Position numbers and translations under genes: made by a program
Shown here: piece after piece, positions 44,053 to 52,736 of the stretch
Layout: every line of letters starts with the position of its first letter
Numbering within the stretch: position 1 is the first letter of the stretch
Origin: Synechococcus sp. CCY 0621
GTDB taxonomy: Bacteria; Cyanobacteriota; Cyanobacteriia; PCC-6307; Cyanobiaceae
Direction of reading: 5' to 3'
Length of the DNA: 64,000 nt
Assembly (NCBI RefSeq): GCF_019038465.1
Contig: NZ_JAFKRH010000010.1
Location: 124,001 to 188,000, forward strand
Notes under the pieces: model-generated
Database searches by the model: none
What the model was told of the DNA's origin: nothing
What the model saw: only the letters and a program-made list of their open reading frames with translations

Positions 44053-44987
44053 GTTGCCTCTCCCTGCGATGGCGGCGAGGGGAGGGGTGGTAGTTCCCTC
44101 TCCAGCAACCGCATGTAGACCATGCCGAAGATCAGAACGGCGACTCCGGAGAAGACCAGAGATCCAGTGCTGTCATGGAAGAAATCAAACTACCAGCTTC
44201 CCTTGGAGTGACCATTGCCGGCAAAGATGGCCAGCAGAGCGATGCGTAAGGTGTTGCAGATCAGCCCGATCAGCGGAGCCGCCAGAAACATCAGGCAGCG
44301 ACTACCCCAGGAGCGAATCGGAAAGGCCAACAGGAAGATCACTCCCACGCAGAGGATCTGGGCCATCAGATCGAGGCCGTTGCAGGGGCCAAGCACCTGC
44401 ACGCCGCCACCAGGGAGCAGCACGCTGCGGGAATTCACGACCACGTCTAATCCCAGGATGCTGAGCCAGATGCCGGACAATCGGGCGGTGAGCAGGCTGA
44501 GGGGGGCTTCCGGCAGAATTCGCATCAACAGGGCGAAGCCCGGGAGCAGCATCAGGCAGAGCAGGGGATCGCGGAAGCGGCCAAGCCTGCCGGGCTTCTC
44601 GGCCATCAGCCCCAGGGCAAGGCCGCCGATCGGAGCAAGGGCGAACAACAGCCCGTCCCAGTGAACGATCACGGCCGATCGGGTCAGGACCCAGAGGAGT
44701 AGCAGAGTGCCGAGGATCAACCCCCAGGCGGCAGGCCTGGGATTGAGGTCTTCAAACTGATCCTCCATGCAGATCACTGCACCTCCCCATACCAGTACGG
44801 CGAACACCGTCGTGTGCTCGCTCTGGCTGCTTTGGAAGACGGCGGAGTTCTGGATCGCCACGGCTGCGGCAAGGGCAAGCCAGAGGTTGCGGGGGGTCGG
44901 TGGGGGAATGGCTGGAATGGCCGCCCGCCAAGACGATGGAAGCTTCATCAGAAGCCTGTTGGCAAGACGCACGACAATGTTGCTCAT
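44049..44987 (-). pseudogene. Cyanoexosortase interrupted by an in-frame TAG
   Basis: The gene encodes a membrane transpeptidase of the exosortase/archaeosortase family, which recognises PEP-CTERM-type proteins on their way to the surface. Residues 1-265 contain about seven membrane segments, the active Cys202 in GPCNGLDLM and Arg248 in CNTLRIALL. TAG at 44190-44192 stops translation after SKGSW. The frame then stays open for 46 codons reading FDFFHDSTGSLVFSG and a final membrane helix, and ends in TGA at 44049-44051, overlapping the next start by GTGA. FDFFH supplies the expected catalytic His, so the predicted 265-residue product lacks part of the triad. A TGG (Trp) to TAG change would explain it. 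Sequencing error or stop-codon readthrough are alternatives. It overlaps the CapD-like gene by ATGA at 44984-44987. Confidence 0.85.
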
Positions 44988-46921
44988 CGGGCCATCGCGT
45001 CAACGAGGGAGGCGGTCGGAAGCTCTTCAGATGGATCGTATTCCGGCACCAGTCGGCGCAGCAGTGCACCAGTTGTCACTTCGTCCCAGTTGGCGAGAGC
45101 CTCGTGCAGTTGCTGAATGAGTGGAAACAACTGTTCTGCTTCGCGATGTGGTTCGTTGGCCCGACGGATCAGCGGGTGCTGGGTGGGCTGGTCGTCGGCG
45201 CTGATCAAAAGTTCTTCGTAGAGCTTTTCCCCTGGTCGCAGACCCGTGTACTGAATGGCGATGTCTCCGTCGCTGTTGTGCTCGTCCCGTACCCGTAGGC
45301 CGGATAGTTCGATCATCTGCCTGGCCAGGTCGGCGATCCGGACCGGTTCACCCATGTCGAGCAGGAAAAGATCGCCTCCCATCGCCATGCCGGTGGACTG
45401 GAGCACAAGCTGCACGGCTTCCGGGATGGTCATGAAATAGCGGGTGATGGCCGGATGGGTGACGGTGACAGGTCCCCCCGTTGAGATCTGCTGGTGAAAC
45501 AGGGGGATCACCGAGCCGGATGAGCCGAGCACATTGCCGAACCGAACCATGGACAGAATCGGTCCGCCCGCTTCGATCTCCGCGGCGGCGGCTTGGAGAA
45601 GCAGTTCGCAGATGCGCTTGCTGGCCCCCATGACATTGGTCGGGCGCACGGCCTTGTCGGTGGAGATCAGGGTGAGCCGGCTGACCCCTGTGGCGAGGGC
45701 GGCGGCGATGACGGCCTCGGTGGCGCCGATGTTGTTGGCGATTCCGGCGCAGAGATTGGCCTCCACGAGCGGTACGTGCTTGTAGGCAGCAGCGTGGAAA
45801 ATCGTGTCCACAGCATGCCGGCGGCAGAGCAGGGTGAGGCGACTCGCATCACAGGCATCGCCCAGAACGGCTTGGAGTTCCACCCCGCACGGGTGGGATC
45901 TCAGCTCGCGCTCAATGGCGTAGAGGGCGAACTCATTGCGCTCAACCAGCAGCAGCCGGGAAGCGCCCAACGCCACAACCTGGCGGCAGAGTTCGCTGCC
46001 GATCGAGCCACCCGCTCCTGTCACCATCACCACCTTCCCTTGGACACCAGCCTTCAGCAGCACCGGGTCGGGATTGGAGGGCTCTCGTCCCAGCAGATCT
46101 TCAATCGCCACCGCCTGCAGGTCGGAAACGATCCTCTGGCCACTGGCCATCTGAGCCAATGAGGGAATCGACAGCACCTCGAGCCCCCTGTGGGTGAGCT
46201 GGTCAACAAGCAGCCGCTTGCGACGTCTGGAGATGGCCGGCATGGCAAGCAGGACCTTGGTAACGCCGTGACGCTCGATCAATCGGGGCAGCCTGACGGG
46301 CGTGTGGATTCCCATGTTCTGAAGCGTTCGGCCCTGGATCCCTTCGTCGTCGTCAAGGAATCCGATGATGCGGAAGCGGGGGTCGTTGCGCAGGGCCATC
46401 AGCAGAGCCATCCCGGAGGCCCCGGCCCCGTAAATCAGGGTGGCATCGCCCTGGATGTTGTCGGGATTGTGGTTGTCCCGTTGATCAAGGTGATGGATCA
46501 GGACGTCGCGCAGCACGATTCGGCTGGCGATGGCGCCCCCGGTGAACAGCAACCAGTAGAGAATCCAGAACGAGCGAGGTGGTTGGGCCCCCCCGATCAG
46601 GGTGCTGATCAGCAGCAGGATCAGCACCATCGAGCCTGAGCGGGGCACGAGTCCGTAGAGGGAATGGCTGCCGGCGTAGCGGGTGAGCCCCCGGTACCAA
46701 CCGGAGACCACCAGAACGGGTAGGCCCGTGATCACGGCCAGGGGCAGAAGCAGGATGGTGGATGGCAGGAAACCACTGAGAGACGCGGCATCCGGTAAGC
46801 GCAGAATGAAGGCCCCGAGGTAAGCCGCAATGATCATCAGACCGTCAAAGACGACCAGAAGCAGCCTGCGGGCGAGCAGCTGCTTCTGGACATAGCGAAG
46901 AATGGTGAGCTGGGGAATCAA
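44984..46921 (-). CDS. CapD/WbpM-like nucleotide-sugar 4,6-dehydratase
   Basis: A 645-residue membrane-anchored dehydratase of UDP-sugars. Four N-terminal transmembrane segments (about 18-110) lead to a CoA-binding-like Rossmann domain (GAGASGMALLMAL) and then a short-chain dehydrogenase domain with VTGAGGSIGSELCRQ at about 296 and the catalytic-type segment LISTDKAVRPTNVMGASKR, where Met replaces the Tyr of YxxxK as known in this family. It likely makes a 4-keto-6-deoxy sugar for the polymer. The start is TTG 46921; no strong RBS is seen. It is coupled to the exosortase gene. Confidence 0.9.
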   Translation of the reverse strand: MIPQLTILRYVQKQLLARRLLLVVFDGLMIIAAYLGAFILRLPDAASLSGFLPSTILLLPLAVITGLPVLVVSGWYRGLTRYAGSHSLYGLVPRSGSMVLILLLISTLIGGAQPPRSFWILYWLLFTGGAIASRIVLRDVLIHHLDQRDNHNPDNIQGDATLIYGAGASGMALLMALRNDPRFRIIGFLDDDEGIQGRTLQNMGIHTPVRLPRLIERHGVTKVLLAMPAISRRRKRLLVDQLTHRGLEVLSIPSLAQMASGQRIVSDLQAVAIEDLLGREPSNPDPVLLKAGVQGKVVMVTGAGGSIGSELCRQVVALGASRLLLVERNEFALYAIERELRSHPCGVELQAVLGDACDASRLTLLCRRHAVDTIFHAAAYKHVPLVEANLCAGIANNIGATEAVIAAALATGVSRLTLISTDKAVRPTNVMGASKRICELLLQAAAAEIEAGGPILSMVRFGNVLGSSGSVIPLFHQQISTGGPVTVTHPAITRYFMTIPEAVQLVLQSTGMAMGGDLFLLDMGEPVRIADLARQMIELSGLRVRDEHNSDGDIAIQYTGLRPGEKLYEELLISADDQPTQHPLIRRANEPHREAEQLFPLIQQLHEALANWDEVTTGALLRRLVPEYDPSEELPTASLVDAMAR

Positions 46922-47235
46922 ACGTTCAGATCGCTAAGAATCGATCGATCAGGTAAAGACTTGCTGAAAAGATACCAAGGCAAAGCCAGTACTAAAGGGT
47001 GGCGAGATGTGAAAGCTGCTGAAACAATGATGAAGGGTCGAGCCTGGATCCTTGGACAGTAGTAACGCCTCTGTCTTGTCGCCGCTAGGGCAGTGCATGA
47101 CATCAGGAACAGATGCTAGCAATGAAAGCTGGGATCGAGATTTTCATCCAACATTGATGTGATCAAATGGATGTGATCAAGGAATGGAATGGATCGCCGG
47201 ATGGATTTGAGCCCACTTGGCACTTTACTGCCATT
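46922..47235. other. AT-richer intergenic region of the surface locus
   Basis: This 314-base gap lies upstream of the CapD-like gene and downstream of the MraY/WecA-like gene, both on the minus strand, so it should contain the promoter of the dehydratase-exosortase group. No convincing gene was found; the minus frame at 46918-47103 looks accidental. The only clear structure is a direct repeat at 47156-47180, listed separately. Confidence 0.5.
47156..47180. repeat. Tandem GATGTGATCAA direct repeat
   Basis: GATGTGATCAA occurs at 47156-47166 and again at 47170-47180, 14 bases from start to start. The repeat lies about 235 bases upstream of the dehydratase start and could be a regulator-binding site; the TGTGATCA core is loosely CRP-like. 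It could also be chance. Confidence 0.3.
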
Positions 47236-48174
47236 TCAGGGTGAGAAGGGGACAGCGTGGTGCCGATCCAGCCAGAGGCCGACAGCGAGTGCCGCCAGCA
47301 GCAGGCCGAGCTCCAGGGCCAGGCCCTGGAGAAGGAGGGCCCCGCCCAGCAGGGCGGTGGCACCGATGTACAGGATGGCCACCCGGCTGTGGGGCCAGCC
47401 GGCTTGATGCAGGCGTTGGTAGAGATGCAGCCGATGGGCCTGGAAGATGGGCTGTCCTGCCTGCCAGCGGCGCAAAACGCAGAGGCAGGGGTCGCCCAGT
47501 AGGGGAAATCCCGCCAGTAGAAGGCCCAGGGCCATGGCCGGCGTTCCCTGCTGCAGCACGACGCCGGCGATCACCGCCCCGAGGAACGTGCTGCCCACGT
47601 CCCCCATGAACACCCTGGCCGGGCTCCAGTTCCAGACAAGGAAGCTCAACAGGGCCCCGAGCAGGGGGAGAAGGGCGTTGCCAGCCTCCGGCGCCATCGC
47701 CAGTACGGCAATGGTCAGCAGCACCGAGGCGCAGCCGGCGACGAGTCCATCGAGGCCATCACTGAAGTTGACGAAATTGATCACCGCCGTGACGGCGAAC
47801 CAGGCCACGGGCAGCAGCCACCACGCCAGAGGAAGCGGGGTGATCGCCACCAGGGCCAGGGCCGTGGCGATCTGGATGCCGTAACGCCCTGCTGCCGGCA
47901 GATCAAGGCGGTCGTCCAGCAGACCCACGAGGGCCAGCGGCAGGCAGATCATCGGAATCCAGGCCGGCCAGCCTGCCCCGGCCAGGGGAGCCAGCCCACT
48001 GCCGACCAGGACAAAGGCCAGGCCCCCGCCCCGGGGGGTGGGCCGTTGGTGAGAGCTGCGGGCGTTGGGCTGATCCACCAGCCCACGCCTCAACAGAGGC
48101 AGCAGCAGGTGCAGGAGCAGCGCCCCCAGGCCCCCGCCCAGCATCAGAACAACCGCGTTGTGAAGGGCGGTCAT
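47236..48174 (-). CDS. MraY/WecA-like polyprenyl-phosphate sugar-1-phosphate transferase
   Basis: A 312-residue membrane protein with about ten transmembrane helices, of the family that attaches the first sugar-1-phosphate to undecaprenyl phosphate. Diagnostic motifs are QRPTPRGGGLAFV, LALVGLLDDRLDLP, NFVNFSDGLDGL and FMGDVGSTFLG, with HRLHLYQRLHQAG near the end. It likely initiates the lipid-linked repeat unit of the surface polymer. It is coupled to the epimerase-like gene by ATGA at 48171-48174. Confidence 0.9.
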   Translation of the reverse strand: MTALHNAVVLMLGGGLGALLLHLLLPLLRRGLVDQPNARSSHQRPTPRGGGLAFVLVGSGLAPLAGAGWPAWIPMICLPLALVGLLDDRLDLPAAGRYGIQIATALALVAITPLPLAWWLLPVAWFAVTAVINFVNFSDGLDGLVAGCASVLLTIAVLAMAPEAGNALLPLLGALLSFLVWNWSPARVFMGDVGSTFLGAVIAGVVLQQGTPAMALGLLLAGFPLLGDPCLCVLRRWQAGQPIFQAHRLHLYQRLHQAGWPHSRVAILYIGATALLGGALLLQGLALELGLLLAALAVGLWLDRHHAVPFSP

Positions 48175-49112
48175 GGTGCCAGCGGCAGCACGGGAAAGGG
48201 TTCAGGTGGTGCCCCCAGGATGCGATGGGCTGGGGTGAACCCGGCCAGGTCGGCGCCCATGCGGAGCACCGCCTCGAAGAATTTCGGCGAGAGCAGCAGC
48301 AGCGGTGCGGCCAGGATCTGAAAGAGGCGTGGCGGCAGGGCCAGCAGCCGGCAGCCTCGGGCCGGATCGCCCGGCTCGGTCGCGTCCTGAAGACGGCGCA
48401 ACATGCTGGCGTAGGTCAGGGTGTCATCGCCTCCGAGGGGCAGATGCACCGGCTGGGCATGGTCGCCCCCCGACGAGGGCAGGAGGTGGGCCAGATGCAG
48501 CGCCACGGCGGCCAGCTGGCGGCAGTGGATGGGTTGCCGCAGGCCCCCCTCGCCGGGTAGGGGCAGCAGGGGCAGGCGGCGCAGCAGCTGGCGCAGCTTG
48601 CTCAGGTTGCGATCGCCCAGGGGGCCGGCCTGGCCATAGATGAGGGTGGGCGCCAGGATGCGGAGGGGCAGGCCGTGGGCCGCGCAGGTCAGCGTCAGCT
48701 GCTCCTCTGCCTGTCGCAGCCGTTGCACCAGACCTCGGTCGAAGCCATTGGCGGCGAACCGCTTGGTGATCACCGAGGAGGAGGAGCAGGCGATCACCCC
48801 CTGCAGGGAGGCGAAGCCGAGCGGGTCGGTGCTGGCATAACGGGCCACCCAGGGTGCGAACGACCAGATGGGGGCAAAGCTCACCAGCAACCCGGACGGG
48901 GCCATGCCCAGACCGTTGGCATGGTCGAGGTCGCAAGGCAGAAAGGGAGGTGGATCGCCACCCCAGGCGGGCGACTGCGGAGGACGTCGGCCAGCCACCA
49001 CCAGCTGGGTCCCCCTGGCCAGCTCCATCAGGGCCTGCCCGCTGGGGGTCGTGGCTCCGAAGAGCGTGATTGGGGCGGGGGCCGGGAGGGCCAAGGGGGA
49101 GATCAGAGGCAT
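48171..49112 (-). CDS. Atypical NAD-dependent epimerase/dehydratase-like protein
   Basis: A 313-residue extended-SDR protein with a Rossmann start ITLFGATTPSGQALMEL. Ser-rich SSSSV occupies the active-site Ser region, but no YxxxK is visible; the equivalent stretch reads RLRQAEEQL. PTLIYGQAG and a C-terminal hydrophobic segment follow. It may act as a binding or regulatory protein rather than an epimerase, or use other residues. The start at ATG 49112 overlaps the preceding gene by 10 bases. In similar loci this gene accompanies the MraY/WecA-like transferase. Confidence 0.72.
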   Translation of the reverse strand: MPLISPLALPAPAPITLFGATTPSGQALMELARGTQLVVAGRRPPQSPAWGGDPPPFLPCDLDHANGLGMAPSGLLVSFAPIWSFAPWVARYASTDPLGFASLQGVIACSSSSVITKRFAANGFDRGLVQRLRQAEEQLTLTCAAHGLPLRILAPTLIYGQAGPLGDRNLSKLRQLLRRLPLLPLPGEGGLRQPIHCRQLAAVALHLAHLLPSSGGDHAQPVHLPLGGDDTLTYASMLRRLQDATEPGDPARGCRLLALPPRLFQILAAPLLLLSPKFFEAVLRMGADLAGFTPAHRILGAPPEPFPVLPLAP

Positions 49113-49837
49113 TCGTTGCCATCCAGGCGGCCATCCCACCCCGTCAGTCGCCAGAGGGAGGTGCGCACCTGGTCGCGCCAGAGCCGCAGCTGGGATTCGG
49201 GGCGCAGATCACCGGTTTCGGCGTCAGAGCCCTCCACCTGCCAGCCGGTGCCGGCAAAGACGATCCGGGCGATGGCCAGGGTACGGGCCATGTGGGTTTC
49301 GGCTGTGACGAAGGTGAGCTGTCCCGGTCCGGGTCTGGTCTCCAGCATTCGGGCCAGGGCGGTCACCTGACCGACGGTGTCGCAACCGGCAAGCAAGCGC
49401 AACAGTTTCGAGGTGTCCTGGGGCCAGAGCCTTCGGTTGCGGAGGTGGTTGTAGGTGATGGCCTGGTACTCGGCGTTGCCCTGCAGTACCAGCAACGCAC
49501 CTGGTCGCTCCCGCCAGAGGAGAAGGGCCGACTGGCTCCGCCAGGGATCCTCAATGAAGGCGGTGATCACCTGGGTCCCTTGTCCCGTGCTCGTCTTGGG
49601 CGCCGTGACGGTGTCTCTCCCTGACGTTGGCCCCGGACCCCGGGTCCCCTGCCAGGCGGGAGAGAAAAACCAGGCGACCACGGCCACGATGCCCAACGCC
49701 ATGGCCCCCAGGCGGGCTGTGCGGTTGGCCCAGAAGCGTTGCAGGGGGCTGCCCTGGATGGTCCGGGGGGTGTGTCGCCGCACCCGTTGCCGCTGCCGTT
49801 TCCGGTCTGCCCCGGCCGGCCCGCTCTGCTCTGGCAA
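49103..49837 (-). CDS. DUF218/YdcF-like membrane protein
   Basis: A 244-residue protein with a basic N-terminus, one membrane helix (about 43-62) and a DUF218-like domain: ALLVLQGNAEYQAITYNHLR, LLAGCDTVGQVTALARML and TFVTAETHMARTLAIARIVF. Some family members act in envelope polysaccharide metabolism. The role here is inferred from location between the epimerase-like and GT2 genes. Confidence 0.68.
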   Translation of the reverse strand: MPEQSGPAGADRKRQRQRVRRHTPRTIQGSPLQRFWANRTARLGAMALGIVAVVAWFFSPAWQGTRGPGPTSGRDTVTAPKTSTGQGTQVITAFIEDPWRSQSALLLWRERPGALLVLQGNAEYQAITYNHLRNRRLWPQDTSKLLRLLAGCDTVGQVTALARMLETRPGPGQLTFVTAETHMARTLAIARIVFAGTGWQVEGSDAETGDLRPESQLRLWRDQVRTSLWRLTGWDGRLDGNECL

Positions 49838-49865
49838 GGGAATTGACGCGCAGGCCCAGGTGAGT

Positions 49866-50732
49866 TTATCTGCCCTGTCCCGTTCTCATCCGGGCCTTCC
49901 CCAACACAGGGATCCGACTCCAGAGACGCCTGACATAGCGCAGCAGGAAGGGGATCCACCAGAGCCAGCCGAACGCCCGCCCATAGGCCAGCCGGACCTC
50001 CTGAAGCCGCCGGCGGGTCTGCTGGCCGCTGACACCCGCCTCGCCCATGTGCACCAGCTCCAGATCCAGTGTCCGGCACGAAAGGTCGGCGCAGGCGCTC
50101 AGGCGGAGGAAGTAGTCGAGGTCGGCGGAGAGCCGGAAGGGTGCGGCGAACGGATCGACGCGCCGGCGGGCCCCCGGCCCGATCAGGGTGGCCTGGTGGG
50201 GTGGGGTGGAGCCCAGAAACAGGTTGAGGCGATAGGCCCCACAGCTGGAGAAGGCCGTGCTGCGTCCCAGCCGGACCGCCCCGTCCTTGCCTGGCCCTGC
50301 ATAACGGCCATGGCAAACCACCAGATCGGGTGGGTCGCCCCCTGGCGTGGCCGGCCGGGTCGCCTTGAGCGCCTCCTCGAGTGCGGTGGGGCTGGCTGCC
50401 CAGTCGTCACTGCCCCAGCACAACAGCCAGTGGTCCGCGGGCGCGGCAAGGAAGCCCTGGTTCATGGCGCCAAAAATGCCAGGACACGTCGGCTCCTGGG
50501 GCTGCCAGGTGAAGCGCTTGTCCCGGTGGCAGAGGGCCTCCAGCCAGGCCCGGTGCTCCGCTCGGCTGGGCCCGTCGATGAACAGCACCCGCCAGTGGGG
50601 CCAGCTCTGACGTTGCAGGGAGGTGACCAGCCGGGGCAGCAGCCGGTAGGAATCGAGAGTGGGAACGATCAGGGTGAGCCCTGTGGCGGATCCAGGGGGC
50701 AGCGGGGCGCCTGCGGCAGCGGGGGAGCTCAC
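49866..50732 (-). CDS. Family 2 glycosyltransferase
   Basis: A 288-residue GT-A fold transferase: LTLIVPTLDSYRLLPRLVTS with the nucleotide-sugar Asp in VLFIDGPSRAEHRAW, and the DxD-like LLCWGSDDWAASP. The C-terminus contains a hydrophobic stretch that may touch the membrane. Sugar and acceptor are unknown. The GTG start at 50732 overlaps the carbamoyltransferase stop by GTGA, marking coupled translation. Confidence 0.85.
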   Translation of the reverse strand: MSSPAAAGAPLPPGSATGLTLIVPTLDSYRLLPRLVTSLQRQSWPHWRVLFIDGPSRAEHRAWLEALCHRDKRFTWQPQEPTCPGIFGAMNQGFLAAPADHWLLCWGSDDWAASPTALEEALKATRPATPGGDPPDLVVCHGRYAGPGKDGAVRLGRSTAFSSCGAYRLNLFLGSTPPHQATLIGPGARRRVDPFAAPFRLSADLDYFLRLSACADLSCRTLDLELVHMGEAGVSGQQTRRRLQEVRLAYGRAFGWLWWIPFLLRYVRRLWSRIPVLGKARMRTGQGR

Positions 50733-52480
50733 CCCTGCCGGCGGATCAGCACATCTCCCAGCACCAGGAGGTCCATGCGGGTGCGCAGGAAGCAGTCGAG
50801 GGCCTGGGCGGGGGTGCAGACGATCGGCTCGTTTTCGTTGAACGAGGTGTTGAGCACCATCGGCACGCCGGTCTGGTCGGCGAAGGCGCGGATCAGGCGG
50901 TAGTAGCGGCCATTGTCCGCCGCGTTCACGGTCTGGAGACGGCCGCTGCCGTCCACATGGGTGACAGCTGGGATACGGGCCCGCTGCTCCTCACGGATCG
51001 GATACACCTGCATCATGAAGGGCACCTCCCCATCGAGGCTGAACCAGTCGCCCACCGCTTCCTCCAGCACTGAAGGGGCGAACGGACGGAACGATTCCCT
51101 CCGTTTGATCTTGAGGTTGAGGATGTCCTTCATGTCGGCGCGGCGAGGGTCGCCGAGGATCGAACGGTGCCCCAGGGCCCGCGGTCCCCACTCCATGCGG
51201 CCATCGAACCAGCCGATCACCAGCCCCTCGGCGATCGCCGCCGCCACCTGTTCACAGAGGGCACCTTCCTCCGGTCGCTCCAGGCTGCACTGGGCCTGCT
51301 CCAGGGCCATGCGGGTGTTTGGGCTGGCGAGCAGTTCCTCCACCTCTCCTGGCGCCGGCTGGCTGCCCAGGTAGGCATGGCGCATCGGCGCGCTGCGGGT
51401 CCGTCCCAGGCTGTGCCACACATCCAGGGCGGCGCCGAGGGCGCCCCCGGCGTCACCGGCGGCCGCCTGCACATAAACCCGCTGGAACGGGGTGGCCAGG
51501 GTCAACTTGCCGTTGGCGACCGAGTTGGCACCGCAGCCCCCGGCAATGCAGAGCTGGTCGCTGGGGTGGGTCCGGTGCAGGGCCCGCAACAAGTGGAAGA
51601 AGGCTTCCTCGTACATCGTCTGGGCCGAACGGGCGATGTCCATGTGGTGCTGCTGGAGTGGCTCCTCCGCCTGGCGGGCAGGACCGAGCAGGGCTTCCAG
51701 CTCCGGGCTCCAGTGGCCGCCCACCACCGGGGCCCCATGGCTCCACTGGTGGGGCAGCTTCTGGGTGGCGTGCAGGAAATAGCGCAGATCCAGCCGATAG
51801 GTGCCGTCGGACTGGAGCCTCACGATGCGGCGCATGGCCTCCATCCGGGTGGGCTGGCCATAAGGCGCCAGCCCCATCACCTTGTATTCGTCGCCGTAGT
51901 TGGGGAAGCCCAGGTACTGGGTGATGGCCGTGTAAAAAGCGCCCAGGGAATGGGGGAACCAGATCTGGCCATCGAGGCTGAGCTGGTTGCCCTGGCCATG
52001 GCCCCAGGCGCCGCTCGCGAAGTCGCCGAACCCATCCACCGAGATCACCGCCGCCTCCTGGAAGGGGGAGGCGAAGAAGGCCGAGGCGAGGTGGGCCCGA
52101 TGGTGCTCCACGAAGTGCAGTCGGGCCCCGATCTCCGATCCAGGGAAGGCCAGGGCCAGTTGCTGGGCCAGGCCGGCCCGTTCCCGCTTGTTGCGCCAGC
52201 GGGCGACCAGGAAGCGGGGATCGGGGCGGTGCCCCAGGGTGTACGCCACCTTGCGCCAGCGGTGGGCCCCCGGCTGGGAGTTGATGGCGATGTGGTCGAG
52301 GTCGGCTGGCCCCACGCCGGCATCGGCCAGACACCAGGCGATGGCCTCGGAGGGAAAACCGGCCCAGTGTTTGATGCGGCGAAAGCGCTCCTCTTCTGCC
52401 GCGGCGACGATCACCCCATCCCGGACCAGGGCGGCGGCCGCATCGGCGTGGAAGGCATTGATGCCCAGGATGAGCGTCAT
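50729..52480 (-). CDS. NodU/CmcH-family O-carbamoyltransferase
   Basis: A 583-residue carbamoyltransferase that could add carbamoyl groups to sugar hydroxyls of the polymer. The N-terminal actin-like (Kae1-type) domain has ILGINAFHADAAAAL, the metal-binding HFVEHHRAHLASAF and SVDGFGDFASG, and the C-terminal NodU domain has GRMEWGPRALGHRSIL and VMVLNTSFNENEPIV. The start is ATG 52480, where the family begins; the upstream open frame is not coding. The 52481-52736 gap shows no gene. Confidence 0.9.
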   Translation of the reverse strand: MTLILGINAFHADAAAALVRDGVIVAAAEEERFRRIKHWAGFPSEAIAWCLADAGVGPADLDHIAINSQPGAHRWRKVAYTLGHRPDPRFLVARWRNKRERAGLAQQLALAFPGSEIGARLHFVEHHRAHLASAFFASPFQEAAVISVDGFGDFASGAWGHGQGNQLSLDGQIWFPHSLGAFYTAITQYLGFPNYGDEYKVMGLAPYGQPTRMEAMRRIVRLQSDGTYRLDLRYFLHATQKLPHQWSHGAPVVGGHWSPELEALLGPARQAEEPLQQHHMDIARSAQTMYEEAFFHLLRALHRTHPSDQLCIAGGCGANSVANGKLTLATPFQRVYVQAAAGDAGGALGAALDVWHSLGRTRSAPMRHAYLGSQPAPGEVEELLASPNTRMALEQAQCSLERPEEGALCEQVAAAIAEGLVIGWFDGRMEWGPRALGHRSILGDPRRADMKDILNLKIKRRESFRPFAPSVLEEAVGDWFSLDGEVPFMMQVYPIREEQRARIPAVTHVDGSGRLQTVNAADNGRYYRLIRAFADQTGVPMVLNTSFNENEPIVCTPAQALDCFLRTRMDLLVLGDVLIRRQG

Positions 52481-52736
52481 GAAGCGGGTGAACCGGTTGG
52501 CGGGGGCGGGGTGGTGCTGGTGGCGTCGGCCAGCCTCGGAAGGGTCCGGGGATCCACGCACCGTTGCAGCGTCATGGAGCCGGGAGGCTGGCTCTCAGGA
52601 TCGGATCGGCCTCGCCATCCCCGAACGGAAGGACGGAACACGGGAGCCGATGACCCGGCGGGTTGGGCATTCAGCGGCAGCCGGATCCTAGGGGACATTC
52701 CCGGGGGCAACCTGAGGGCGCAAGGCGGCGTGTCGT

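Noticed and set aside
46918-47103. 61-codon minus-strand frame
   Set aside because: It lies in the intergenic region, has no RBS and no motif.
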